This document shows, in pieces, positions 8,129 to 14,012 of a stretch of 44,896 bases of DNA. The stretch lies in the IMG/VR virus record IMGVR_UViG_3300009481_000022, positions 1 through 44,896 of that record. One strand, given 5' to 3'. The notes under the pieces were generated by a model, which had not been told where the DNA came from, did no database searches, and worked only from the letters and a program-made list of their open reading frames with translations. Both the position numbers and the translations under genes were made by a program. Positions within the stretch are counted from its first letter, which is position 1, and each line of letters starts with the position of its first letter. Origin of the DNA: a virus.

Positions 8129-8245
8129 GTAAAGGATCAAACCAATAAGGGGTGGCTGTAAAAGGCGCCCTTTGTTGTCTTTGCACTATTGATATAATTA
8201 ATTGTTACAATTGGCAGAATTATTCCTGTAAATACGGCCAACCCT

Positions 8246-8253
8246 TATAAATA
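8246..8253 (+). promoter_or_regulatory. T4-type late promoter TATAAATA
   Basis: An exact late box 59 nt before the holin-like gene. The predicted +1 (about 8259) is immediately before a perfect 8-bp hairpin. Confidence 0.72.
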
Positions 8254-8261
8254 AAAGTGAT

Positions 8262-8280
8262 ATATAGATTCCATCTATAT
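8262..8280 (+). promoter_or_regulatory. 5'-terminal leader hairpin
   Basis: ATATAGAT (8262-8269) pairs perfectly with ATCTATAT (8273-8280) around a TCC loop, at the predicted 5' end of the late transcript. Such 5' hairpins can protect mRNA from decay; a role here is inference. Confidence 0.5.
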
Positions 8281-8312
8281 GTTTATATACAATTAATTAA
8301 TAGGAGAGTCTC

Positions 8313-8486
8313 ATGACCACAGCAACCTTTGGCGAGGTAGCGAAGTTCATGAAAACCAATGTTGAAAAGATAAGAAGCAATGACAAAGTTTGTCTTGTCT
8401 GCGATGCGATTCAATTAGTAGCGCTTATGATCTTCCCGCTATTATTGCCAGTATTTTTAATATATGCACAAATGGGCCACTTATAG
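8313..8486 (+). CDS. Holin-like single-TM membrane protein (57 aa)
   Basis: Translates as 57 residues starting MTTATFGEVAKFMKTN. A polar N-terminal half with a charged segment (VEKIRSNDK) is followed by one hydrophobic helix around residues 34-51 (LVALMIFPLLLPVFLIYA) and a short QMGHL tail. AGGAGAG precedes the ATG and a late promoter lies upstream. Size, topology and position between small lipoproteins and a secreted peptidoglycan hydrolase fit a holin or other inner-membrane lysis or envelope protein. Two cysteines (CLVC) before the helix are notable. No homologue is recognised. Confidence 0.62.
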   Translation: MTTATFGEVAKFMKTNVEKIRSNDKVCLVCDAIQLVALMIFPLLLPVFLIYAQMGHL

Positions 8487-8500
8487 GACCTAATAGTGCT

Positions 8501-8528
8501 GGATGGGCGGTAGAAATATCGCCCATTC
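8501..8528 (+). terminator. Hairpin, weak terminator candidate
   Basis: ATGGGCG (8503-8509) pairs with CGCCCAT (8520-8526) around a 10-nt loop, with G-C and G-T closing pairs outside. It sits between the holin-like gene and the next late promoter. The 3' flank TCTATTCTG is only weakly U-rich, so it could end or process the transcript. Confidence 0.4.
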
Positions 8529-8539
8529 TATTCTGCGCT

Positions 8540-8547
8540 TATAAATA
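8540..8547 (+). promoter_or_regulatory. T4-type late promoter TATAAATA
   Basis: An exact late box 24 nt before the preferred ATG of the second lipoprotein. Confidence 0.72.
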
Positions 8548-8571
8548 ATTATGTTATTAATGGAGATGAAA

Positions 8572-8709
8572 ATGAAGCAGATCGTTGCTTTATTAATTGT
8601 AACAGGGTTCCTAGCAGGTTGTGGGGCTCAAGTCTCATTAACAGCTTCTGTACCAGAAGGCAAAGACTTAGATGTTACAATTAAAACCTCAGAAACCCCG
8701 GGAAACTAG
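8572..8709 (+). CDS. Small predicted lipoprotein B, zero-frame product (45 aa)
   Basis: The start at 8572 was chosen among four in-frame ATGs (8551, 8560, 8566, 8572) because GGAG at 8562-8565 is 6 nt upstream. MKQIVALLIVTGFLAGC is a lipoprotein signal with lipobox LAGC (C17). The mature part is short and polar (GAQVSLTASVPEG...) and ends SETPGN at TAG. The final codons CCG GGA AAC form a G GGA AAC slippery heptamer, and the -1 frame continues for 18 more residues. The zero-frame product would lack the DFPTG tail that lipoprotein A has. Confidence 0.7.
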   Translation: MKQIVALLIVTGFLAGCGAQVSLTASVPEGKDLDVTIKTSETPGN

Positions 8710-8762
8710 ATAATCAACAACAAGACCCGTATGTTGATTTTCCTACTGGGCAATTAAAGTAA
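8572..8762 (+). CDS. Lipoprotein B, predicted -1 frameshift product (63 aa)
   Basis: After a -1 slip at 8700-8706 the ribosome would read CTA GAT AAT ... to TAA at 8760-8762. This adds LDNQQQDPYVDFPTGQLK to the 45-residue lipoprotein. DFPTGQLK matches the DFPTGELK end of lipoprotein A, so the extension looks like genuine coding sequence. The -1 frame has no start codon of its own between an upstream TAA (8682-8684) and the heptamer, so frameshifting or a mutation is needed to explain it. Frameshift efficiency cannot be read from the sequence. Confidence 0.6.
8700..8706 (+). other. Slippery heptamer G GGA AAC (-1 frameshift site)
   Basis: GGGAAAC is read as (CC)G GGA AAC TAG, the exact X XXY YYZ phase. 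The heptamer type is established in retroviruses, and lambda G/GT uses the near-identical GGGAAAG. The zero-frame stop follows directly. Confidence 0.65.
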
Positions 8763-8786
8763 TACAATGGTCCTATAAGGTCTTGT
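8712..8786 (+). promoter_or_regulatory. Predicted frameshift-stimulating hairpin/pseudoknot
   Basis: AATCAACA (8712-8719) pairs perfectly with TGTTGATT (8732-8739), beginning 5 nt after the slippery site. The loop ACAAGACC (8720-8727) is perfectly complementary to GGTCTTGT (8779-8786), which would close an H-type pseudoknot with a long third loop. The first connecting loop would be 0 nt, so one or two pairs may have to open. Seen by eye; not folded computationally. Confidence 0.5.
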
Positions 8787-8805
8787 AATATACTCCCTAC
8801 GAAAG

Positions 8806-8816
8806 TATAATAAATA
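8806..8816 (+). promoter_or_regulatory. Variant late/-10 box TATAATAAATA
   Basis: This box ends 6 nt before the ATG at 8823, and no Shine-Dalgarno is present. It resembles the other boxes placed at leaderless distance, but it is not an exact TATAAATA. Confidence 0.4.
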
Positions 8817-8822
8817 ACTATT

Positions 8823-8960
8823 ATGCGTAAAAAGAAACTTAAAATCAGGAATCCTGTAGCCCGTTATGCTAAATTGTTTAACAAGGCCACAGTCGTGCCT
8901 GATAAAACTAAGTATAATCGAAAGAAGGATAAGAAAGTTTCTGACGCTGATATAGACTAA
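8823..8960 (+). CDS. Small basic protein (45 aa)
   Basis: The sequence begins MRKKKLKIRNPVARYAKLFN and ends KKDKKVSDADID. Lysine/arginine-rich with the RNPVARYAKLFNKATVVPDK core, it resembles small conserved T4-like phage and proteobacterial proteins (RNPVAK...KAxxxxDKKxxYxRK; I think this is the DUF7230 type). Function unknown; nucleic-acid binding would be a guess. It has no Shine-Dalgarno and lies 6 nt after a late-like box. It is followed by the SleB-type hydrolase 15 nt downstream. Confidence 0.7.
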   Translation: MRKKKLKIRNPVARYAKLFNKATVVPDKTKYNRKKDKKVSDADID

Positions 8961-8975
8961 TAAAGGAGGAACCAT

Positions 8976-9449
8976 ATGCGTAAGTTATGGATAACATTAC
9001 CGATATTATTTTTTGGTTATGTAGGGCAAGTAGAAGCCAATAGTGATGTACATTGTTTGGCAGAAAATATTTACCATGAAGCCCGAGGTGAGTCTACAGC
9101 AGGTAAAATGGCTGTGGCACTTGTTACACTTAACAGAGTAAAGGATGAAAGATTCCCTGATACTGTTTGTGGTGTGGTAAAACAAACTAAATTTTATCCT
9201 AGTGGAAGGATAGATTTACATTCTTGTCAGTTCAGTTGGTATTGTGATGGTAAATCAGATAAACCAAGCGACAAGAAATGCTGGGACGATGCGTTACTAA
9301 TTGCACAAGTTATGATATCATATAGTGCAATAGATGTAACAGGAGGTGCCTTGTGGTACCATAGTCGTAAAGTACAACCAGAGTGGTCTATGGTTTATAT
9401 AAAAACAGTAAGCATAGACAACCATATCTTTTATAAAGACCTTGACTAA
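8976..9449 (+). CDS. Secreted cell-wall hydrolase, SleB/Hydrolase_2 type
   Basis: 157 residues with an N-terminal signal (RKLWITLPILFFGYVGQVEA, cleavage near residue 21). The Hydrolase_2 core is LAENIYHEARGES, with E35 as the likely catalytic acid, then ALVTLNRVKDERFPDTVCGVV and QFSWYCDGKSD. The family cleaves peptidoglycan glycan strands (SleB-type lytic transglycosylase). A strong AGGAGG precedes the start. The signal peptide implies Sec export, so it could be an exported endolysin or act on the host wall during infection. It is the only secreted muralytic enzyme here; a separate T4-type lysozyme lacks a signal. Confidence 0.88.
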   Translation: MRKLWITLPILFFGYVGQVEANSDVHCLAENIYHEARGESTAGKMAVALVTLNRVKDERFPDTVCGVVKQTKFYPSGRIDLHSCQFSWYCDGKSDKPSDKKCWDDALLIAQVMISYSAIDVTGGALWYHSRKVQPEWSMVYIKTVSIDNHIFYKDLD

Positions 9450-9470
9450 AGCATTGGAAGATCATATAAT
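9442..9470 (+). promoter_or_regulatory. Sigma70-like promoter P4
   Basis: TTGACT (9442-9447), a 17-nt spacer and consensus TATAAT (9465-9470). It overlaps the 3' end of the hydrolase gene. The ATG at 9477 is 6 nt after the -10, exactly at the predicted +1. Confidence 0.78.
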
Positions 9471-9476
9471 AAGCAC

Positions 9477-10352
9477 ATGTTAACGGATATACCACATGTG
9501 ATAGTTACAGGCGGTTGTGGTTTTATAGGATCACACCTTACGAAACATCTATTGACGCAAGGTTTTTGTGTTACGGTTGTTGATGACAACAGAACAGGAA
9601 ATGTATTTCACAGTCATGACAGCGTAGAGTATCATAAATGTGATGTTGTAGATTTCAACCCACACAAAAATTCTATAGAACCACCTTCCGCCATTTTTCA
9701 TTTAGCAAACAGCCCTCGAGTAAGGAGGGCTTTGGAATATCCTACAGAAACGATTGTAAACAATATAGGAACAACATGTGCAGTAGCAGATTGGGCTAGA
9801 ATATTTAATTGTAAATTATTCTTTTCTACATCTTCTAGTACACAATATGCAGAGTCTTTAAACAATCCTTATACATTTAGCAAGGTTGTTTGTGAGTCTG
9901 CTCTAAGCATGTACAGAGAATTGTATAGTTTAGATTATGTTTTAATGTATTTCTATAATGTATATGGACCTGGCGAGGCAGACTATGGGCAATACAGCAC
10001 AGTCATTAGAAAGTTTAAACAGGATTATTTGGCAGGAAACCCTTTAACAATATATGGCAAAGGAGATAAAGAGCGTGATTTTACACATATAGATGATGTA
10101 ATACAAGGAATGTTACAACTTACAGCAGATCCTACTAGCCCTTCTATTGCACATTTTGGAAGTGGTAGTCCTAGATCAATAGCATCAATAGCAGATTGTT
10201 TTAAGCATCCCGTTGTACATTCATTTGACAGAAAAGGAGAGGCACAGAGAACACATTGTGAACTTCCTTATATAGAACCCACGCACGATGTACACGAATA
10301 TATAAAGAACTGGGTTCAGGAGAATAAAAGTGGAACCAAAACTAATAATTGA
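9477..10352 (+). CDS. NAD-dependent epimerase/dehydratase
   Basis: 291 residues of the extended SDR family: VTGGCGFIGSHL dinucleotide loop near residue 10, FHLANSPRV, the STSSSTQY serine region, YTFSK as catalytic YxxxK, YNVYGPG, and ERDFTHIDDV. These match UDP-glucose 4-epimerase-like nucleotide-sugar enzymes. It probably makes a nucleotide sugar for the glycosyltransferase two genes downstream. The start has no Shine-Dalgarno and coincides with the predicted +1 of the promoter at 9442. The 3' end overlaps the gp33 gene by 23 nt. Confidence 0.88.
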   Translation: MLTDIPHVIVTGGCGFIGSHLTKHLLTQGFCVTVVDDNRTGNVFHSHDSVEYHKCDVVDFNPHKNSIEPPSAIFHLANSPRVRRALEYPTETIVNNIGTTCAVADWARIFNCKLFFSTSSSTQYAESLNNPYTFSKVVCESALSMYRELYSLDYVLMYFYNVYGPGEADYGQYSTVIRKFKQDYLAGNPLTIYGKGDKERDFTHIDDVIQGMLQLTADPTSPSIAHFGSGSPRSIASIADCFKHPVVHSFDRKGEAQRTHCELPYIEPTHDVHEYIKNWVQENKSGTKTNN

Positions 10353-10629
10353 TAATACAATAAAGATGACAGAAGAAAAAATAAGTGACATATTTTTAGT
10401 AACAAAAGAGTTTCATACCTCTACAGAGTTTTCTCAGTTTATTGAAAAGATGGCTTTTAATACACAATCACCCTGCATGGATATTGTTGTAGATTATTGT
10501 ATAAAAAAGGAAATTGAAATAGAAAGTATATCTAAATTTTTAACAGCTTCTTTAAAGTCTAAGATAAAAGAAGAAGCATTAGACTTAAACTTACTAAAAG
10601 AAAAGAGAAAAAATAAGTTACCATTGTGA
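10330..10629 (+). CDS. gp33: Late-transcription coactivator gp33
   Basis: 99 residues. The pattern FSQFIEKM ... CMDIVVDYCIKKEIEIESISKFLTASLKSKIKEEALDLNLL matches the gp33 family. gp33 bridges the sliding clamp and host RNA polymerase carrying gp55, activating transcription at TATAAATA promoters. The GTG start at 10330 has AGGAGA 7 nt upstream; an alternative ATG lies at 10366. Gene order gp33-gp59-gp32 follows T4, interrupted here by a glycosyltransferase. The presence of many TATAAATA boxes in the window is consistent. Confidence 0.8.
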   Translation: MEPKLIIDNTIKMTEEKISDIFLVTKEFHTSTEFSQFIEKMAFNTQSPCMDIVVDYCIKKEIEIESISKFLTASLKSKIKEEALDLNLLKEKRKNKLPL

Positions 10630-11615
10630 AAATTTTTGTATCAATAGCATCATATCAAGATCCTATACTTAAATATACAATTAAATCTATTACAGAGAAT
10701 GCTAAGTATAAGAACGATTTAGTATTAGGAGTATTTGATCAAGCCGAGGAGACTCTCACAGACTTACCTAGTAATGTAAGATATAAATCCTGTCACCCTA
10801 AAGAAGCTAAAGGTTGTTGTTGGGCAAGAAGTACAATACAAGAAGAATTATTTGAGGGAGAAGATATCTTTATGCAAATAGATTCACATACATTATTTGC
10901 TGAGGATTGGGATAAAAATTTATTACAAAAATATGAGGATTGTAAAAATTGGTTTGAGAAACCTTTAATAACAGGATATCCTAGAGGTTTTGATGTTATT
11001 GTAAAAGGACAAGGATTTTTTAATTCAGACGAAGAGTATATTTTTAAGAAAACAGACAAGAATACAAATACTCATATTATGACAATTCATTTACCTTTTA
11101 ATGATGGATATCATTCAGGACAAATAGCAAAAGGAATGAATGACAGTAAGTATTATAGGGGTTTTGGTTTATCAGCAGGACTTATATTTACAGAAGGAAA
11201 CTTTGTAAAAGAGGTTCCTTACGACCCTAGAATTTATTTTGGTGGAGAGGAAACAACATTAGCAGTAAGAGCTTTTACACATGGTTATGAATTAGTTCAT
11301 GTTCCTGATACACCTTTATGGCATTGGTATAATAGTGATAACCAAGAATTAAAAAGAGAATTGCATTGGAACATGCACGAACAAGACGAAGAGTTAAAAA
11401 AAGCAAAAGACGATTATATTGCATCTGCTAAGAAAGTAGTTGACAATGTATTACAAGGCAAAGATACTTTATATGGTTTAGGAGATAAAAGAACATTAAA
11501 AGACTTTGCAGGACTAAGTGGTTTAGATTATACGAACAAATCTGTACAGATGGATAAATGTTTATTCAAAGAATATGAAGAAGCAGGTTTTACATTAGAT
11601 GATGATTTTGAATGA
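10626..11615 (+). CDS. GlcNAc-transferase-like glycosyltransferase
   Basis: 329 residues, GTG start overlapping the gp33 stop by 4 nt. IFVSIASYQDPIL at the N-terminus, then GCCWARSTIQEELFEGEDIFMQIDSHTLF with a D86-S-H metal motif, and YFGGEETTLAVRAFTHGYEL, match the GlcNAc (Skp1-type, GT60-related) family. It probably transfers a sugar from a nucleotide donor to a protein or glycan, possibly using the product of the epimerase just upstream. Placement between gp33 and gp59 is an insertion in an otherwise T4-like order. Confidence 0.82.
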   Translation: MKIFVSIASYQDPILKYTIKSITENAKYKNDLVLGVFDQAEETLTDLPSNVRYKSCHPKEAKGCCWARSTIQEELFEGEDIFMQIDSHTLFAEDWDKNLLQKYEDCKNWFEKPLITGYPRGFDVIVKGQGFFNSDEEYIFKKTDKNTNTHIMTIHLPFNDGYHSGQIAKGMNDSKYYRGFGLSAGLIFTEGNFVKEVPYDPRIYFGGEETTLAVRAFTHGYELVHVPDTPLWHWYNSDNQELKRELHWNMHEQDEELKKAKDDYIASAKKVVDNVLQGKDTLYGLGDKRTLKDFAGLSGLDYTNKSVQMDKCLFKEYEEAGFTLDDDFE

Positions 11616-12256
11616 GTTACGAAGATAAAGGATTCCAGGCATACAATTTATACCTTTCTATAAGAGCACACTTTCATGGTGGCACAGGTAAAGATTATGA
11701 TATTACAAAAGCCCCTAAACAGGTTAGAGTGTCTTATGAAAATTACAGTAAGAAAGCAAGTATAGCATCTATGTTTCGTATATTAACAGAACGAAATGAT
11801 TACGATACTATACATGATATAATCGTATCTAACTTTGCTCATGGAGACAAATATGGAGGCATGCCATTTGATAGTAATGCAATGGATGTCTATAAAGATT
11901 GGGTATCAAGAAGAAACAAAAGATCATACCAATTTGAACAAGATTTAAATTCTATATATGATAGAATGAAACAGGATAATATAGAGGATTGTACAGTAGA
12001 TTCTGGGCACCCTCTTATTATAAAGATGCTATTAGGAAAGCAAATAGCATTGGAGACAGTCGTTATAATAAACCGTGAATTAAATTTTATTGATGATTAT
12101 AAAGACGATTTGATATTGAAGGATACATGTCTAACGGTAATAAAATATACACCATTCTTAGAACAGAGTACCAAACAGATGTATCTGAAACATCAAAGTC
12201 TTATAAATAAAATTGCTAGGACTAGAAATAGTTCTAATACAACGAAAATAATATAA
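11612..12256 (+). CDS. gp59: Loader of gp41 helicase, gp59-like
   Basis: 214 residues, start overlapping the glycosyltransferase stop by 4 nt. The N-terminus AYNLYLSIRAHF, the SYENYSKKASIASMFRIL region, and FAHGDKYGGMPFDSNAMDVYKDW resemble gp59 of marine T4-like phages. gp59 binds forks and gp32 and loads the replicative helicase. Direct linkage to gp32 downstream and gp33 upstream supports the call. Sequence similarity alone was not tested. Confidence 0.72.
   Translation: MSYEDKGFQAYNLYLSIRAHFHGGTGKDYDITKAPKQVRVSYENYSKKASIASMFRILTERNDYDTIHDIIVSNFAHGDKYGGMPFDSNAMDVYKDWVSRRNKRSYQFEQDLNSIYDRMKQDNIEDCTVDSGHPLIIKMLLGKQIALETVVIINRELNFIDDYKDDLILKDTCLTVIKYTPFLEQSTKQMYLKHQSLINKIARTRNSSNTTKII
12202..12209 (+). 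promoter_or_regulatory. TATAAATA box upstream of gp32
   Basis: An exact late box within the 3' end of the gp59 gene, 76 nt before the gp32 start. It could give a late gp32 mRNA, or be incidental in AT-rich coding sequence. Confidence 0.45.
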
Positions 12257-12285
12257 CGCAATACAACGCAAATACGGAGGAAAAT

Positions 12286-13215
12286 ATGTCGTTAAATACA
12301 CTTTCACAACTACGCCAACAGCGCGGAAATTTCGATACCCTAATGAAGGAAGTCGAAAAAATCTCAAACCCACAGTCAAACTTTAAAAAAGGTGACGACC
12401 GTGAGTGGAAACCCACAGTAGACTCAGCAGGTAACGGTTATGCCGTTATTAGATTCTTGCCCTTATCTAAAGGTGCAACGGATACTGAAGTTCCTTGGGT
12501 AAGAATTTTCAACCATGGATTTCAAGGTCCTGGTGGAAAATGGTATATTGAGAATTCTCTCACAACTCTAAACAAACCTGATCCTGTTTCAGAATTAAAT
12601 ACTGAACTATGGAACAGTGGTGTAGACGCTAACAGAGAAATTGCTCGTAAACAAAAAAGACGCTTGAACTATTGGGCTAACATTTTGGTAGTCGAAGATC
12701 CAAGCAATCCAGACAACGAAGGTAAAGTTTTTATCTACAAGTTTGGTAAAAAGATCTTTGATAAGATCCAAGATGTTTTGAAGCCAGAGTTTCAAGACGA
12801 GAAACCAGTTAATCCTTTCGATTTTTGGGAAGGAGCAAACTTCAAACTAAAAATTAGACAAGTAGAAGGCTATCGTAATTATGATAAAAGTGAATTTTCT
12901 ACGCCTTCTGCTGTTGCAGATGATGATACTAAGATTGAAGAAATTTGGAATAAACAATATGACTTAGGTACACTTGTTTCTTCAGATCAATTTAAGTCTT
13001 ATGAAGATTTGAAAGCTAAATTGGATATGGTTTTAGGTTCTAAAACTGTACCTACAGCGGAGTCTATCTCAGCACAAACTAATGATGCTGCTGATGATAA
13101 CTTTGTTGAGGCTGTCAAACAAGCAGCACCTGCACCTGTAGCATCAGAACCCGTTGTCGAAGATGACGATGATGATACACTTTCTTACTTCAAACAGTTA
13201 GCTGATGAGAAGTAA
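12286..13215 (+). CDS. gp32: Single-stranded DNA-binding protein gp32
   Basis: 309 residues. The basic N-terminal LSQLRQQRGNFDTLMKEVEK region mediates cooperativity, RIFNHGFQGPGGKWYIENSL and KRRLNYWANILVVEDP lie in the OB-fold core, and the acidic tail EDDDDDTLSYFKQL is the protein-interaction end. The protein contains no cysteine, so the zinc site of T4 gp32 (one His and three Cys) is absent. CGGAGG is a strong ribosome site. The gene ends 20 nt before a strong terminator. Confidence 0.95.
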   Translation: MSLNTLSQLRQQRGNFDTLMKEVEKISNPQSNFKKGDDREWKPTVDSAGNGYAVIRFLPLSKGATDTEVPWVRIFNHGFQGPGGKWYIENSLTTLNKPDPVSELNTELWNSGVDANREIARKQKRRLNYWANILVVEDPSNPDNEGKVFIYKFGKKIFDKIQDVLKPEFQDEKPVNPFDFWEGANFKLKIRQVEGYRNYDKSEFSTPSAVADDDTKIEEIWNKQYDLGTLVSSDQFKSYEDLKAKLDMVLGSKTVPTAESISAQTNDAADDNFVEAVKQAAPAPVASEPVVEDDDDDTLSYFKQLADEK

Positions 13216-13233
13216 ATAAAACATAGAGTTTTG

Positions 13234-13260
13234 GGAGGCTCCTTACGGAGCCTTCTTTTT
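13234..13260 (+). terminator. Rho-independent terminator after gp32
   Basis: AGGCTCC (13236-13242), loop TTAC, GGAGCCT (13247-13253), then TCTTTTT. Two more closing pairs extend the stem. It is a textbook terminator separating the gp32 operon from the desaturase. Confidence 0.93.
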
Positions 13261-13265
13261 ATCTA

Positions 13266-13273
13266 CATAAATA
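13266..13273 (+). promoter_or_regulatory. Late-like box CATAAATA
   Basis: A one-base variant of TATAAATA, exactly 5 nt before the desaturase ATG and just after the gp32 terminator, which makes a new promoter necessary here. The predicted +1 is the A of the ATG. Confidence 0.6.
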
Positions 13274-13278
13274 GTAGT

Positions 13279-14010
13279 ATGTTTAATTTATCCTACACTA
13301 CAAAGGTAGCAGTAAAAATTGTTTTATTATATGCAGTAGCATTAATTTGTGTTCCTTTGTGGTTTATATTTGAACAACCCTCAATCGGCGAAGTCATATT
13401 TTGGTTTGCACTAGCAGCATTTGTTTCACGAATAGCAAATGTAGGATATCATAGATGGCTTACACACGCACAGTTTATACCTAGTTGGTTTGGCAGAAAA
13501 TTAATGTTGTGGTTTATGGTAATGACAGCAGAAGCACCTCCAGGACATTATGTAGTATCTCACTTACAACATCACGCTAACACAGATGAAGATGGAGACC
13601 CTCATGGTCCTAATCAAATAGGTTTTAAAAGACTATTCTTTGGACAATATGATGAAGTAAAACCTCGAGTAGGTTTCCTTAGACACTATTCTAAGCAAAA
13701 GGATGCACAATTCGTTACAAAACATTATTGGTTATTATACTTAATTAATTGGATTGTGTTTGCTCTTATAAGCAAATGGCTTACAGTATGGTTAGCATTT
13801 ATGTTTGCTTGGAGTTGGATATGGTTTCTAGTTATTAATTGGGGAGGACATGGAGGTAAAAAAGGAGAACCTACAAACCTAAATTGGTTATGTAATATCT
13901 TCATGGGAGGAGAAGACTATCATAAAAATCATCACGACAAACCGGGACGATTAGTATATGGTAAGTACGATACAACAGGCAGATTTATTGTGCCTTTACT
14001 ATTAAAATAA
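13279..14010 (+). CDS. Membrane fatty-acid desaturase
   Basis: 243 residues from the ATG at 13279; reading further upstream would run into the gp32 terminator. Three histidine boxes of the di-iron acyl desaturases are present: HRWLTH (58-63), HLQHH (95-99) and HKNHH (215-219). Several hydrophobic helices flank them (11-31, 37-51, 74-83, 151-186). It would insert double bonds in host membrane acyl chains. As a phage auxiliary gene it may tune membrane fluidity or lipid supply during infection. There is no Shine-Dalgarno; the late-like box sits at leaderless distance. Confidence 0.92.
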   Translation: MFNLSYTTKVAVKIVLLYAVALICVPLWFIFEQPSIGEVIFWFALAAFVSRIANVGYHRWLTHAQFIPSWFGRKLMLWFMVMTAEAPPGHYVVSHLQHHANTDEDGDPHGPNQIGFKRLFFGQYDEVKPRVGFLRHYSKQKDAQFVTKHYWLLYLINWIVFALISKWLTVWLAFMFAWSWIWFLVINWGGHGGKKGEPTNLNWLCNIFMGGEDYHKNHHDKPGRLVYGKYDTTGRFIVPLLLK

Positions 14011-14012
14011 TT

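Noticed and set aside
8126-8161. Possible amber readthrough of lipoprotein A: after TAG the frame continues VKDQTNKGWL to TAA.
   Set aside because: Only ten codons, no conserved motif and no stimulatory element; the DFPTGELKD end already looks complete.
8161-8173. AAAGGCGCCCTTT hairpin as terminator for lipoprotein A.
   Set aside because: Only 5 bp with a 3-nt loop and no U-run; too weak to call.
8200-8212. AATTGTTACAATT inverted repeat as an operator.
   Set aside because: Short AT-rich palindromes are expected by chance here; no second copy or linked promoter.
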